Assembly (NCBI GenBank): GCA_964624235.1
Contig: CAZUXY010000046.1
Coordinates: 1-39,592 of the forward strand
Reading direction: 5' to 3'
Origin: CAZUXY01 sp964624235
GTDB lineage: Bacteria > Spirochaetota > UBA4802 > UBA5368
Length of the DNA: 39,592 nucleotides
The position numbers and the translations under genes were made by a program. Positions 16,205 through 24,542 of the stretch are shown piece after piece (positions within the stretch are counted from its first letter, which is position 1; every line of letters starts with the position of its first letter). The notes under the pieces were generated by a model. That model was given only the letters and a program-made list of their open reading frames with translations, searched no databases and was not told where the DNA came from.

Positions 16205-16886
16205 GTTAATGATTTCCATGGAAGCGACCACACAAAAACTACGGGCCCGTACCAGCGACGAAAAACGGCAGAAAAAGCAGCGGATACTCGACGCCGCAAA
16301 AGAGGTATTTTTTGACCATGGATACTCTGCGGTGACCGTCGGAATGATCACACGGAAAGCCGGTGTGAGCACGGGCACTTTCTACCTTTACTACAAAACC
16401 AAGATTGAAATCTATAAAGACCTTCAGAACGAGGGTCTCGACATCCTCACCGATATGATCGGCGCCGTGATTAAGGATAATTCTTACCCGCCGCTGGAAA
16501 AACTCCGCGAGATCGCCTTCGCGTATGTACGATTCTCCAGGGAATACCGCGAGTATTTCGATATCATCGCCGTCCTCAGCGCCACACCGGCGGAGCTTAA
16601 AGAAACCGACAGCGATATCAGCCGCCTTATCGACGGCAAGACCCATCGTCTGCTCTCGGACATTGAAGCGATCCTACGGGAAGGAGTGAAGAAAGGGGAC
16701 GTCGTCCCCCTGGACACCTGGCATGCCACCAGCGCGCTGTGGGCGCTGATGGACGGCATGGTGCTCCTGTCCGAACGAAACAATCTGGATAATGTGATTA
16801 AAGTCGGGATGGACGAGCTTATAGAGCAGGGACTGAAAATGTTCTTTTTCGGCATAGCAAAAAACAGGAAAAGGAAAATCCCATGA
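16203..16886 (+). CDS. TetR-family regulator of the GRE locus
   Basis: This is a 227-residue transcription factor, probably a repressor released by a pathway metabolite. The N-terminal helix-turn-helix is clear: RILDAAKEVFFDHGYSAVTV, then AGVSTGTFYLYYKTK (about residues 24-70). The remaining helices form the ligand-binding and dimer domain, which does not reveal the ligand. Starts at 16203, 16209 and 16218 are all possible and none has a good ribosome site; the first overlaps the palindrome, so 16218 (MEATTQ) may be the true one. Its stop overlaps the start of the symporter gene by 4 bp, showing tight translational coupling. Confidence 0.92.
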   Translation: MLMISMEATTQKLRARTSDEKRQKKQRILDAAKEVFFDHGYSAVTVGMITRKAGVSTGTFYLYYKTKIEIYKDLQNEGLDILTDMIGAVIKDNSYPPLEKLREIAFAYVRFSREYREYFDIIAVLSATPAELKETDSDISRLIDGKTHRLLSDIEAILREGVKKGDVVPLDTWHATSALWALMDGMVLLSERNNLDNVIKVGMDELIEQGLKMFFFGIAKNRKRKIP

Positions 16887-18247
16887 AAGCGGATGTAACG
16901 GCCAGGACGTCGATTAAACCAATTTCAATAGGTAATAAACTGGGGTACGGAGCCGGCGATTTCGCGTTCAATCTGGCATACCAGACCACCATGTTCTACC
17001 TGATGTATTTCTTCACGGATGTGTTCGTGATCGGGGCCGCCGCCGCAGGATCAATTTTCCTGATTTCCAAGCTGTGGGACGCCGTCAGCGATCCCCTGAT
17101 GGGGGTCATCTGCGACCACACCCGTTCGCGCTGGGGGAACAAACGGCCCTATCTGCTTTTCGGGACCGTTCCCCTTGCCGCCGCCTTCTTTCTGCTTTTC
17201 GCTTCACCGGCGGTGCCCGAACATCTAAAAGTACCCTACGGGTACGCTTCCTTCATTCTCTTCTGCACCGCCATTACCGTGGTGAACATACCTTACGGCG
17301 CCCTTACCGCCTCCATGACCCTCGACATAAACGAACGTGCGGGTCTTTCAGGGTACCGCATGTCCTTCGCCCTCATAGGCACTCTCTTCGCGGCGGGGGC
17401 AACCAAGGCCCTGGTGGGACTTTTCCCCGGTGAAACCGAGGGCTTTCGGACCGTCAGTCTGATCTACGCGGTGGTGATTATTTTCGTAGTACTGATCACT
17501 TTCTTCAGCACCCGGGAAGAGGTCTTCCACCGTGAAGAGACCGCCTCTTTCAGGGAAGTGTTGAAGGTGATCCTCAGCAACCGTCCCTTTCTCATACTCT
17601 CGTCCGCCACCATCCTCTTTATGATCGCCGTCAACATGATGGGTATCGTGGTCAATTACTACTTCAAGTACAACCTTAAAAGCGAAGGGATGATCCCCCT
17701 TGCGTTCATCGCGCTCCTGGTGACGGCTACCGTGTTCGTGCCGCTGTTCGTGTTCATAAGCAAGAAAAGAAGCAAGAAATCCGCCTACATCATGGGAATG
17801 GCGACACTGGGCCTGACCCTGGTGCTGCTCTACTTTTTCGGCGAACGGGGAGTGTATTATACCATCGGCATCTTCGTGCTGGGGGGGATCGGCATGTCGA
17901 CCAATTTTCTTTCCCCCTGGGCGATGATCCCCGACACCGTTGAATACTCGGAATGGAAGACCGGGCTGCGGCGGGAGGGAACCCTCTACGGCTTTTTCTT
18001 TTTTTCCTTCAAACTGGGAACCGCCATTGCGGGCTTCCTGGTGGGGCTCGGGCTGGATATGAGCGGCTATGTCCCCAACGCGGCACAGGGTGATGATGCC
18101 TTATCCGGCATACGGCTTCTTCTCACCGTTGTGCCGCTGCTCTTCCTTTCGGCGGGGATCGCGGTAATTTCATTATATCCGATAGATGAAAAATTCCACC
18201 GGACGATGCTGAAGGAAATCGCCTCACGTAAGGAAGGAGCCCAATAA
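16883..18247 (+). CDS. GPH-family (MelB-type) sugar/polyol:cation symporter
   Basis: This inner-membrane transporter belongs to the glycoside-pentoside-hexuronide:cation symporter group of the major facilitator superfamily. The 454 residues form about 12 membrane helices. Family marks include GYGAGDFAFN near the N terminus, SKLWDAVSDPLMGVICDHTR (the Asp-rich cation-site region) and RWGNKRPYLLFG in the first cytoplasmic loop. Members carry melibiose, xylosides, pentosides, glucuronides and also sulfonated sugars, so the substrate cannot be read from sequence. Coupling to the TetR gene and the downstream GRE genes suggests it imports the GRE pathway substrate. Confidence 0.92.
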   Translation: MKADVTARTSIKPISIGNKLGYGAGDFAFNLAYQTTMFYLMYFFTDVFVIGAAAAGSIFLISKLWDAVSDPLMGVICDHTRSRWGNKRPYLLFGTVPLAAAFFLLFASPAVPEHLKVPYGYASFILFCTAITVVNIPYGALTASMTLDINERAGLSGYRMSFALIGTLFAAGATKALVGLFPGETEGFRTVSLIYAVVIIFVVLITFFSTREEVFHREETASFREVLKVILSNRPFLILSSATILFMIAVNMMGIVVNYYFKYNLKSEGMIPLAFIALLVTATVFVPLFVFISKKRSKKSAYIMGMATLGLTLVLLYFFGERGVYYTIGIFVLGGIGMSTNFLSPWAMIPDTVEYSEWKTGLRREGTLYGFFFFSFKLGTAIAGFLVGLGLDMSGYVPNAAQGDDALSGIRLLLTVVPLLFLSAGIAVISLYPIDEKFHRTMLKEIASRKEGAQ

Positions 18248-18301
18248 CAATGAAATACTCTGCGCTTTTCACCGCGGTACACAGTTTCAGGGGAGCATGT
18301 C

Positions 18302-20881
18302 ATGAAGTACCAGGATAAAGCCGGCGACCGAATCAGGAGAATCCGCGCACGATACCTCGATGAGGTCCCGTATATATCTATAGAACGCGCGCGGTACTAC
18401 ACCGAAAAATGGCGCGAAACCGACGGGAAAAACCTGGATGCCGGCGTGCGTGTCGCAACGGCAATGAGGCATGTATACCGGAATATGCGCCATCACATTG
18501 ACCCTGACGACAGGATTGCCGGCACCTGGACGGAACACTACCTCGGCATTCCCATCGATGTTGAACGGGGCCTGTTCAACAACACACTCGCCATCGAGCT
18601 GAGTTTCACGGCCATGCTGCGGTACCTGCTGGTGTCAACCTTCCGGCTGGTAGTGTTCATGATACGCAGGCAGGGGGTGCGCGGCTTCGTAAAAATCATC
18701 CGGCGGACGAAAGCAATCGGTGCGGCGACACCCACCGTCGGCACCACGCCTATGGACCGTCGCACGGTAAATCCTTACCGCATACCGCCTGCCGATAAAA
18801 AGGAACTGCAGCGGCACATCCTCCCCTACTGGAAGGGAAAGACCATTGCCGACAAACTGCGCGAGCGGCTCGAATCGTCGGGCATTTATTCCGGAGGACT
18901 GCTGGAATTCATCCGCTCCCTGTCTGACTCGACCTCCCGCAACGATACCATCGTCTCCACCGGCGCGGCCCTGGGCACCTGGCAGGGACATCTTATCCTG
19001 GACCACGTGACCCCGCTGAAAAAGGGTGTCCATCGTATGCTGGCTGAAATCGAGAACGAACTGAGCGCCAATAAAAACCTGAATGATGACGAGACCGCCT
19101 TTTTAAGCTCCGTCGCCATTGCCCTTGAAGGTGTAGTGATCTATGCGCGCGGGCTTGCCGATTCCCTCAGAGAAACCACGGAGAAGGAGACCGATCCGGC
19201 GCGGAAAGAGGTCTACCGGGCCATGCTCGCCGTCTGCGAACGGGTTCCCTTCCATCCCGCCGAAACCTTCCGCGAGGCGGTGCAGTCGTACTGGACCGTC
19301 AAGACCGCGGTGGAACTGGCTGTTCCTTTCAATGTGCACGCCCCGGGAAGACTGGATCAGATATTGTACCCCTATTACGAAAAAGACATCAGGGAAGGCC
19401 GCATAACCCGGGAAGAGGCCAGGGAACTGCTGGAGGAGCTCTTCCTTAAAATCATGAGCCACAACATGCGTCCCTACTCAAACTTCACCTCCTACTTCAC
19501 CCAGCGCTACGAGGGTTCTGAACCGGTCACCCTGGCCGGCCTGACCGAACACGGCGAAGACGCCGTCAACGAGCTGACCTATGTGATGCTGGAAGCGGCG
19601 GAGCGCTCGAAGGCGGCGCTCAATTTCGTGGTGCGTACCCACGAGGGTTCGCCCGATGAACTTTTCATGACGGTGGCGGACCTGCACTACAACGGAACAT
19701 CGAGCGTGTCCATCATGAACGACGACATCGGCATCCGCGCCCTGCAAAACCGCGGCTTTTCACGGGAAGATTCCTTCGATTACGCCATCACCGGCTGTGT
19801 CGACATGTGCGCCCCCGGAAAGACCGGCGGCGAGGGTTTTTCTGCCCTGCTGCTGAGCCGCATTTTGGACATGTCCCTGCGCAACGGCGATTCCATGACG
19901 CTGATCGGTCCCATTGAAAAGGTCGGGCTGGAAACGGGCGATCCCGATTCCTTCGAGAACTTCGAACAGCTCATGGACGCCTTCACCGCCCAGGCGGTCA
20001 ACCAGATCGGGAAAATCGACCGGGCCGCTTTCATCAGGGACAGGCTTTATGCCGAGGAGCTTCCGGCCCCCTTTATTTCGGTATTCATGCAGGGTTGTTT
20101 TGACAACCGCAAGGACATTACCCGCGGTGGGGCCCTTTACGACTGCGAGGGGATCCTTTTCATGAACAGCATCGCCCACGTCGTGGACTCGCTCTATGTG
20201 ATAAAAAAACTCATCTTCGAGGAACGCCGCTTCACCTTCAGGGAACTGCTTCGGGCCGTGGACAGCAATTTCGTCGGCCACGAGAACATTCATAAGATGA
20301 TACTTGACGTCGAAGGGAAATGGGGAAACGGCAACCCCGGGTCAGACGCCATCGCCCGGGAGATCACCGGCCGCCTTTTCGAAGAGACCTACCGGCACCA
20401 TACGTACCGCGGGGGATTTTTCGCCCCCTTTATCAACAGCATGACGGCCCATACCTACGACGGCCGCATCTCCATCGCGACCCCGGACGGTCGCAGGGCG
20501 GCCAAGCCCTTCGCCCCCAGCTGCGGCCCCTACAACGTGGACCGTAACGGCCTCACCGGCGTCCTTCGTTCCGTGGCGGCGCTTGATTTCACGCACGTGC
20601 TGGGAGCGGCCGTGAACGTGCGTCTGCACCCGTCCGCCATCGGCCGCTCAGAAGAAACCCGAAGGAAGTGGATCTCACTGATCAAAACCTACTTCAAGTT
20701 GGGGGGCGAACAGCTGCAACCCACCGTGGTATCCACCGATGTGCTCAGGGCGGCCCAGAAAGACCCGCAGAGCTATCGTAATATAATCGTTAAAGTCGGA
20801 GGGTACAGCGCCTATTTCACCGACCTGGGCTACGAGATACAGGAGGAAATCATTTCGCGGTCGGAACACAGGATGGTGTGA
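18302..20881 (+). CDS. Glycyl radical enzyme, dehydratase/lyase type, unassigned subgroup
   Basis: This is an oxygen-sensitive radical enzyme of the pyruvate formate-lyase superfamily. The 859-residue length fits the diol-dehydratase/lyase branch. The C-terminal glycyl loop VGGYSAYFTDL carries the radical Gly834; the usual preceding Arg is Lys here. The active-site loop reads TGCVDMCAPGKTGG, with catalytic Cys499, but Asp501 replaces the Glu of the common GCVE motif, and a second Cys503 follows. The N-terminal PFL domain (about 10-650) and the Gly-radical domain (about 740-859) are intact. The adjacent activase, kinase, aldolase and dehydrogenase suggest C-O bond cleavage of a polyol or its phosphate. 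It is not a true pyruvate formate-lyase, since the CC pair is absent. The substrate is unknown. Confidence 0.93.
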   Translation: MKYQDKAGDRIRRIRARYLDEVPYISIERARYYTEKWRETDGKNLDAGVRVATAMRHVYRNMRHHIDPDDRIAGTWTEHYLGIPIDVERGLFNNTLAIELSFTAMLRYLLVSTFRLVVFMIRRQGVRGFVKIIRRTKAIGAATPTVGTTPMDRRTVNPYRIPPADKKELQRHILPYWKGKTIADKLRERLESSGIYSGGLLEFIRSLSDSTSRNDTIVSTGAALGTWQGHLILDHVTPLKKGVHRMLAEIENELSANKNLNDDETAFLSSVAIALEGVVIYARGLADSLRETTEKETDPARKEVYRAMLAVCERVPFHPAETFREAVQSYWTVKTAVELAVPFNVHAPGRLDQILYPYYEKDIREGRITREEARELLEELFLKIMSHNMRPYSNFTSYFTQRYEGSEPVTLAGLTEHGEDAVNELTYVMLEAAERSKAALNFVVRTHEGSPDELFMTVADLHYNGTSSVSIMNDDIGIRALQNRGFSREDSFDYAITGCVDMCAPGKTGGEGFSALLLSRILDMSLRNGDSMTLIGPIEKVGLETGDPDSFENFEQLMDAFTAQAVNQIGKIDRAAFIRDRLYAEELPAPFISVFMQGCFDNRKDITRGGALYDCEGILFMNSIAHVVDSLYVIKKLIFEERRFTFRELLRAVDSNFVGHENIHKMILDVEGKWGNGNPGSDAIAREITGRLFEETYRHHTYRGGFFAPFINSMTAHTYDGRISIATPDGRRAAKPFAPSCGPYNVDRNGLTGVLRSVAALDFTHVLGAAVNVRLHPSAIGRSEETRRKWISLIKTYFKLGGEQLQPTVVSTDVLRAAQKDPQSYRNIIVKVGGYSAYFTDLGYEIQEEIISRSEHRMV

Positions 20882-20885
20882 AACG

Positions 20886-21797
20886 GTGGACCGGGGTATC
20901 GTATTCGACATTCAGCACTACGCCCTGCATGACGGACCCGGCATCAGGACTGCGGTGTTCCTGAAGGGCTGCCCTTTAAAGTGCGCGTGGTGCCATAATC
21001 CCGAGTCCCAGACCCTTTCGCCCCAGATCGCCTTTCTCAGGGAAAAATGTATCTCCTGCGGCGCCTGCGTCGATTCCTGTACCGAAAAAGCGATCCGTTT
21101 AAATGAAGGAGTACCGGTGCGCAATACCGGCGGATGCATACTCTGCGGGAACTGCGCCCGCGCATGTCCCACCGGGGCGACGGAACTCATCGGCAGAACG
21201 ATGACGGTCCATGAGGTTATGGAAACCGTCGAGCCGGACAGGCTCTTCTATGAAAATTCAGGGGGCGGCGTGACAATATCGGGCGGCGAACCGACGGTAC
21301 AGGCGGGTTTTTTACTGGAGCTGTTGAGGTCCCTTAAAGAGAAAGGTATCCACACCGCGGTGGAAACCTGCGGGTATTTCAGTGCGAACCTGATACCGCG
21401 ACTCTGCGACAACGCCGACCTTTTTCTTTATGATCTTAAACATCCGGACACCGGCATTCACCGCAAATATACCGGCGTTCCCAACCACACAATACTTACG
21501 AACTTTACCACCGTACTGAACACCGTGGGAAGCGGGAGGATTATACCGCGCATACCGCTTATCCCCGGCATCACCGCTTTCCCCGAAACCCTCACCGCGC
21601 TGCTTGATTTTCTGGAAAGCGCCGGCTATCACGGGGAAATCCACCTTATGCCCTATAACCGTCTGGCGAAAACAAAATACGAGAAAACAGGCCGGGCGCA
21701 TGAGTACACCGACATGGGGGAACTGAATGAAGATGCTGTATCATTATTGACCGGTCTAATCGAAGAACGGTCGTTCCATGCCGTGTGCGGCAGATAA
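20886..21797 (+). CDS. Glycyl-radical enzyme activating enzyme (radical SAM)
   Basis: The activase uses SAM and a reduced iron-sulfur cluster to put the radical on Gly834 of the upstream enzyme. The 303-residue protein begins with the family signature FDIQHYALHDGPGIRT, followed by the radical-SAM CxxxCxxC (Cys29, Cys33, Cys36). A ferredoxin-like insert carries two further [4Fe-4S] motifs (Cys55/58/61/65 and Cys84/87/90/94), as in dehydratase-type activases rather than PflA. GGEPT, the SAM-binding motif, is at about residue 136. The start is GTG at 20886, 4 bp after the GRE stop codon, so translation is coupled. Confidence 0.95.
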   Translation: MDRGIVFDIQHYALHDGPGIRTAVFLKGCPLKCAWCHNPESQTLSPQIAFLREKCISCGACVDSCTEKAIRLNEGVPVRNTGGCILCGNCARACPTGATELIGRTMTVHEVMETVEPDRLFYENSGGGVTISGGEPTVQAGFLLELLRSLKEKGIHTAVETCGYFSANLIPRLCDNADLFLYDLKHPDTGIHRKYTGVPNHTILTNFTTVLNTVGSGRIIPRIPLIPGITAFPETLTALLDFLESAGYHGEIHLMPYNRLAKTKYEKTGRAHEYTDMGELNEDAVSLLTGLIEERSFHAVCGR

Positions 21798-21817
21798 CCG
21801 ATTCAGGAGCATCGACA

Positions 21818-23002
21818 ATGATCACGCCATTCGTTTTCAGCAGAACGCCGTCCCTGGTTTTCGGATCGGGCACACTAACGCAGCTGGGCGCGTCCATACT
21901 GCCCTATGGGAAGAAAATACTGGTCCTGACCGGAGGCGGTTCCCTGAAAGCATCGGGACGATGGGACCGCATCCTCGCGCTGCTCAGGGAAAGCGGCATC
22001 GATTCATACGACCGCCCGATCGACGGGGAGCCGTCGCCTGAAACGGTCGATGCGCTTGCCGCGGAATTCCGCTCCCGTGACATCCGTGCGGTGGTGTCTA
22101 TAGGCGGCGGCAGTGTTCTGGACGCGGGCAAGGCCGTCTCCGCCATGCTGCTCCAGGAAGGCCCGGTTATGGAATACCTCGAAGGGGTCGGTACGAAGAG
22201 CCATGACGGCCGCAAGGTCCCTTTTATCGCGGTGCCCACCACATCGGGTACCGGAAGCGAGGCCACGAAGAACGCCGTCCTCAGCAGGGTGGGGGCCGGC
22301 GGCTTCAAGAAATCCCTGCGCCATGACAATCTCATACCGGACCGTGTCATCATCGATCCCGAACTCACCATGGACTGCCCCCCGCATATCAGCGCCTCGT
22401 GCGGCATGGACGCCTTCACGCAATTGCTCGAGTCCTATGTTTCCACCAGTGCCAGTCCGCTCACCGACGCCCTGGCCCTCAGCGGCATCGAATATGCCGC
22501 CCGCTCCCTGGTCCCGTCGGTGACCGGCGGCCGTTCCGAGCCCGGCGCCCGTGCGGGGATGGCCTATGCGGCCTTTCTTTCCGGCATCACCCTCGCCAAC
22601 GCCGGGCTTGGCATTGTACACGGACTGGCATCACCGGTTGGCGGGTTCTTTCCGGTGCCCCACGGTGTGGCCTGCGGCACACTGATGGCCCCGTCCATGA
22701 AAAGGACCATCGCGGCGCTGCGGGAGCACAATGACGAACGGCACCCGGCACTGATCAAATTCGCCCGTGTCGGGGCCCTCGTGGGAGGCATCCCCTTCAA
22801 CAGCGGCGCCGTTGCGGCGCTCTGCGACCTCCTGATCGAGAAGCTCTATGAATGGACCGACAGTCTCTCAATACCGCGGCTGGGCGGCTTCGGCATTAAA
22901 GATTCAGATATCGAACACATCGTCGCGAATACGGGCAATAAGAACAACGCCGCGTCCCTGGATAACAAAACCATCGGTGAGATCGTGAAAGAGAGGCTGT
23001 AA
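21818..23002 (+). CDS. Iron-type alcohol dehydrogenase
   Basis: This NAD(P)-dependent group III dehydrogenase probably reduces the aldehyde or ketone released by the pathway. The 394 residues include the cofactor loop SIGGGSVLDAGKA (about 94-106), PTTSGTGSEAT (about 140-150), and the metal site: Asp198, then His268 and His282 in IVHGLASPVGGFFPVPHG. The position normally held by the second ligand His, four residues after Asp198, is Gln202. The ATG at 21818 is chosen because AGGAG lies about nine bases upstream; the frame is open further up but overlaps the activase end. In context it may turn acetaldehyde into ethanol using the NADH made by GapA. Confidence 0.92.
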   Translation: MITPFVFSRTPSLVFGSGTLTQLGASILPYGKKILVLTGGGSLKASGRWDRILALLRESGIDSYDRPIDGEPSPETVDALAAEFRSRDIRAVVSIGGGSVLDAGKAVSAMLLQEGPVMEYLEGVGTKSHDGRKVPFIAVPTTSGTGSEATKNAVLSRVGAGGFKKSLRHDNLIPDRVIIDPELTMDCPPHISASCGMDAFTQLLESYVSTSASPLTDALALSGIEYAARSLVPSVTGGRSEPGARAGMAYAAFLSGITLANAGLGIVHGLASPVGGFFPVPHGVACGTLMAPSMKRTIAALREHNDERHPALIKFARVGALVGGIPFNSGAVAALCDLLIEKLYEWTDSLSIPRLGGFGIKDSDIEHIVANTGNKNNAASLDNKTIGEIVKERL

Positions 23003-23004
23003 CC

Positions 23005-24480
23005 ATGGACATCCTGGCCATCGACCTCGGCACCCAGAGCATCCGCGCGGCCCTTGTCGACAAAAACGGCGTCATCCGCGGTATCGCCCGGCGCGTACAG
23101 ACCATGGACACCCCCTGTGCCGGCTGGGCGGAGCAAAGCCCGGAGACCTGGTGGAAACTCTGCCGCGAGGCGGTCCGGGAAGTTGTGGAAGGGACGGGAT
23201 CGTCCCCGGAGAAGATCGCCGCCGTCAGCACCTGCGGACAGATGCACGGCCCCGTGGGCGTCGACCGCGATGGGTCCATAACCACGCCGATGGTACAGCT
23301 CTGGTGTGATAAACGCTGCGAAGACCAGTGCGCCCTTATACGAGCACGATTCGACGAAATGGAACTATCCTCGATAACGGGAAATCCCGTTACATCTGGC
23401 TGGGTCGGCCTCAAGGTGCGGTGGATACGGGAGCACCGGCAGGATGTCTATCGCCGTACGCAATGGTTCCTTGTGCCGAAGGATTTCATCAACTATCGTC
23501 TGACCGGCGTCGCGGCAACCGATCCCTCCGAAGCCTCGGGCACCTACCTGTGGAACGCAGAGAAAGACGGCTATTCGGAAGACATGGCCCGGCGGCTGGA
23601 AGTGGATCTCGGGAAATTCGCGCCGGTCTTGCCGTCAAATGCGGTGGTCGGAAAAGTGTCCCCACCGGCTTCCCGCGAAACCGGGCTCCTGGAGGGAACC
23701 CCCGTGATCGCGGGAGGCGGCGATTTTCCGGTGTCCCTGCTGGGAATGGGTATCGCCGGGGAGGGGGGCGCGGCGGACATCACCGGCACCAGCACCCTCT
23801 TTGTGGTCCATCGCACACGACCCATTGTACAGCCCGGGATACAGAACCTGCGCCACGTGCTCGACGGCTGGATCCCGTTCTTCATGCTGGACTGCGGCGG
23901 CATCAGTATGAAATGGTGCCGTGATCTTTTCAGCACGGAGATGAATGAACCGTACACCTACGAAGAACTCATCGCCCGTGCCGCGGAGGCGCCGCCCGGA
24001 TGCGACGGGCTGCTGTTCTATCCCTATCTTATGGGAGAGCGCCGCGGCGACAACACGGCCGCACGCGGTTCATTTGCCGGTATCACCATAGATCATGGAG
24101 CGCCTCATTTCATCAGGGCCGTCATGGAGGGAACGGCGCTCGCGATGGGAATGAACCTGAAGCAGTTCAGAAACCGGGGTGTCATCGTGAACCGCGTCTA
24201 TGCCGCGGGCGGAGGGACCCGAAACCGGTTATGGAACCAGATCAAGGCCGATGTTCTGGGAGCACCCTATGTGATCAGCCCCGAGTCGGAAACCAGCCTC
24301 CGGGGTGCGGGTCTGCTGGGCGCTTACGGGGCCGGTATGATCGATCTCCCCTCACTGATGTCCGCCGGGATCTCGCCCTCTACCATAATAAACCCGGTCC
24401 CCGAAGCCGGAAAAATCTATGGAACCCTGCTGGAGCGGTTCGAGAAATACTATCGCCATATGCTGGGATTCAAACTGTAA
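23005..24480 (+). CDS. FGGY-family carbohydrate kinase, xylulokinase-like
   Basis: This is a cytosolic ATP-dependent sugar or polyol kinase. The 491 residues show IDLGTQSIRAALVD (phosphate loop) at the N terminus, TCGQMHGPVGVD near residue 76 as in xylulokinases, the catalytic Asp240 in AGGGDFPVS, and the ATP-binding AAGGGTRNRLWNQIKADVLG near residue 395. The gene follows the dehydrogenase after 2 bp with GAGAGG eight bases before the ATG. Xylulokinase relatives also phosphorylate ribitol, ribulose, deoxy sugars and other pentose-like compounds. Here it likely phosphorylates either the imported polyol or the deoxy sugar made by the GRE; the order is not determinable from sequence. Confidence 0.93.
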   Translation: MDILAIDLGTQSIRAALVDKNGVIRGIARRVQTMDTPCAGWAEQSPETWWKLCREAVREVVEGTGSSPEKIAAVSTCGQMHGPVGVDRDGSITTPMVQLWCDKRCEDQCALIRARFDEMELSSITGNPVTSGWVGLKVRWIREHRQDVYRRTQWFLVPKDFINYRLTGVAATDPSEASGTYLWNAEKDGYSEDMARRLEVDLGKFAPVLPSNAVVGKVSPPASRETGLLEGTPVIAGGGDFPVSLLGMGIAGEGGAADITGTSTLFVVHRTRPIVQPGIQNLRHVLDGWIPFFMLDCGGISMKWCRDLFSTEMNEPYTYEELIARAAEAPPGCDGLLFYPYLMGERRGDNTAARGSFAGITIDHGAPHFIRAVMEGTALAMGMNLKQFRNRGVIVNRVYAAGGGTRNRLWNQIKADVLGAPYVISPESETSLRGAGLLGAYGAGMIDLPSLMSAGISPSTIINPVPEAGKIYGTLLERFEKYYRHMLGFKL

Positions 24481-24542
24481 ATAATGAAACCGCGTTAAAA
24501 AGAAACACGCCGTTCTTATTCCATATTTCAAGGAGACTCACT

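Noticed and set aside
18302..20881. Pyruvate formate-lyase as an identity for the GRE
   Set aside because: The adjacent Cys-Cys pair of PFL is absent, and the activase has the two extra ferredoxin-type clusters of dehydratase activases.
24000..24542. Long N-terminal extension of the deoC frame
   Set aside because: It overlaps the FGGY kinase gene in another frame. The ATG at 24543 has a good ribosome site and gives the normal family length.
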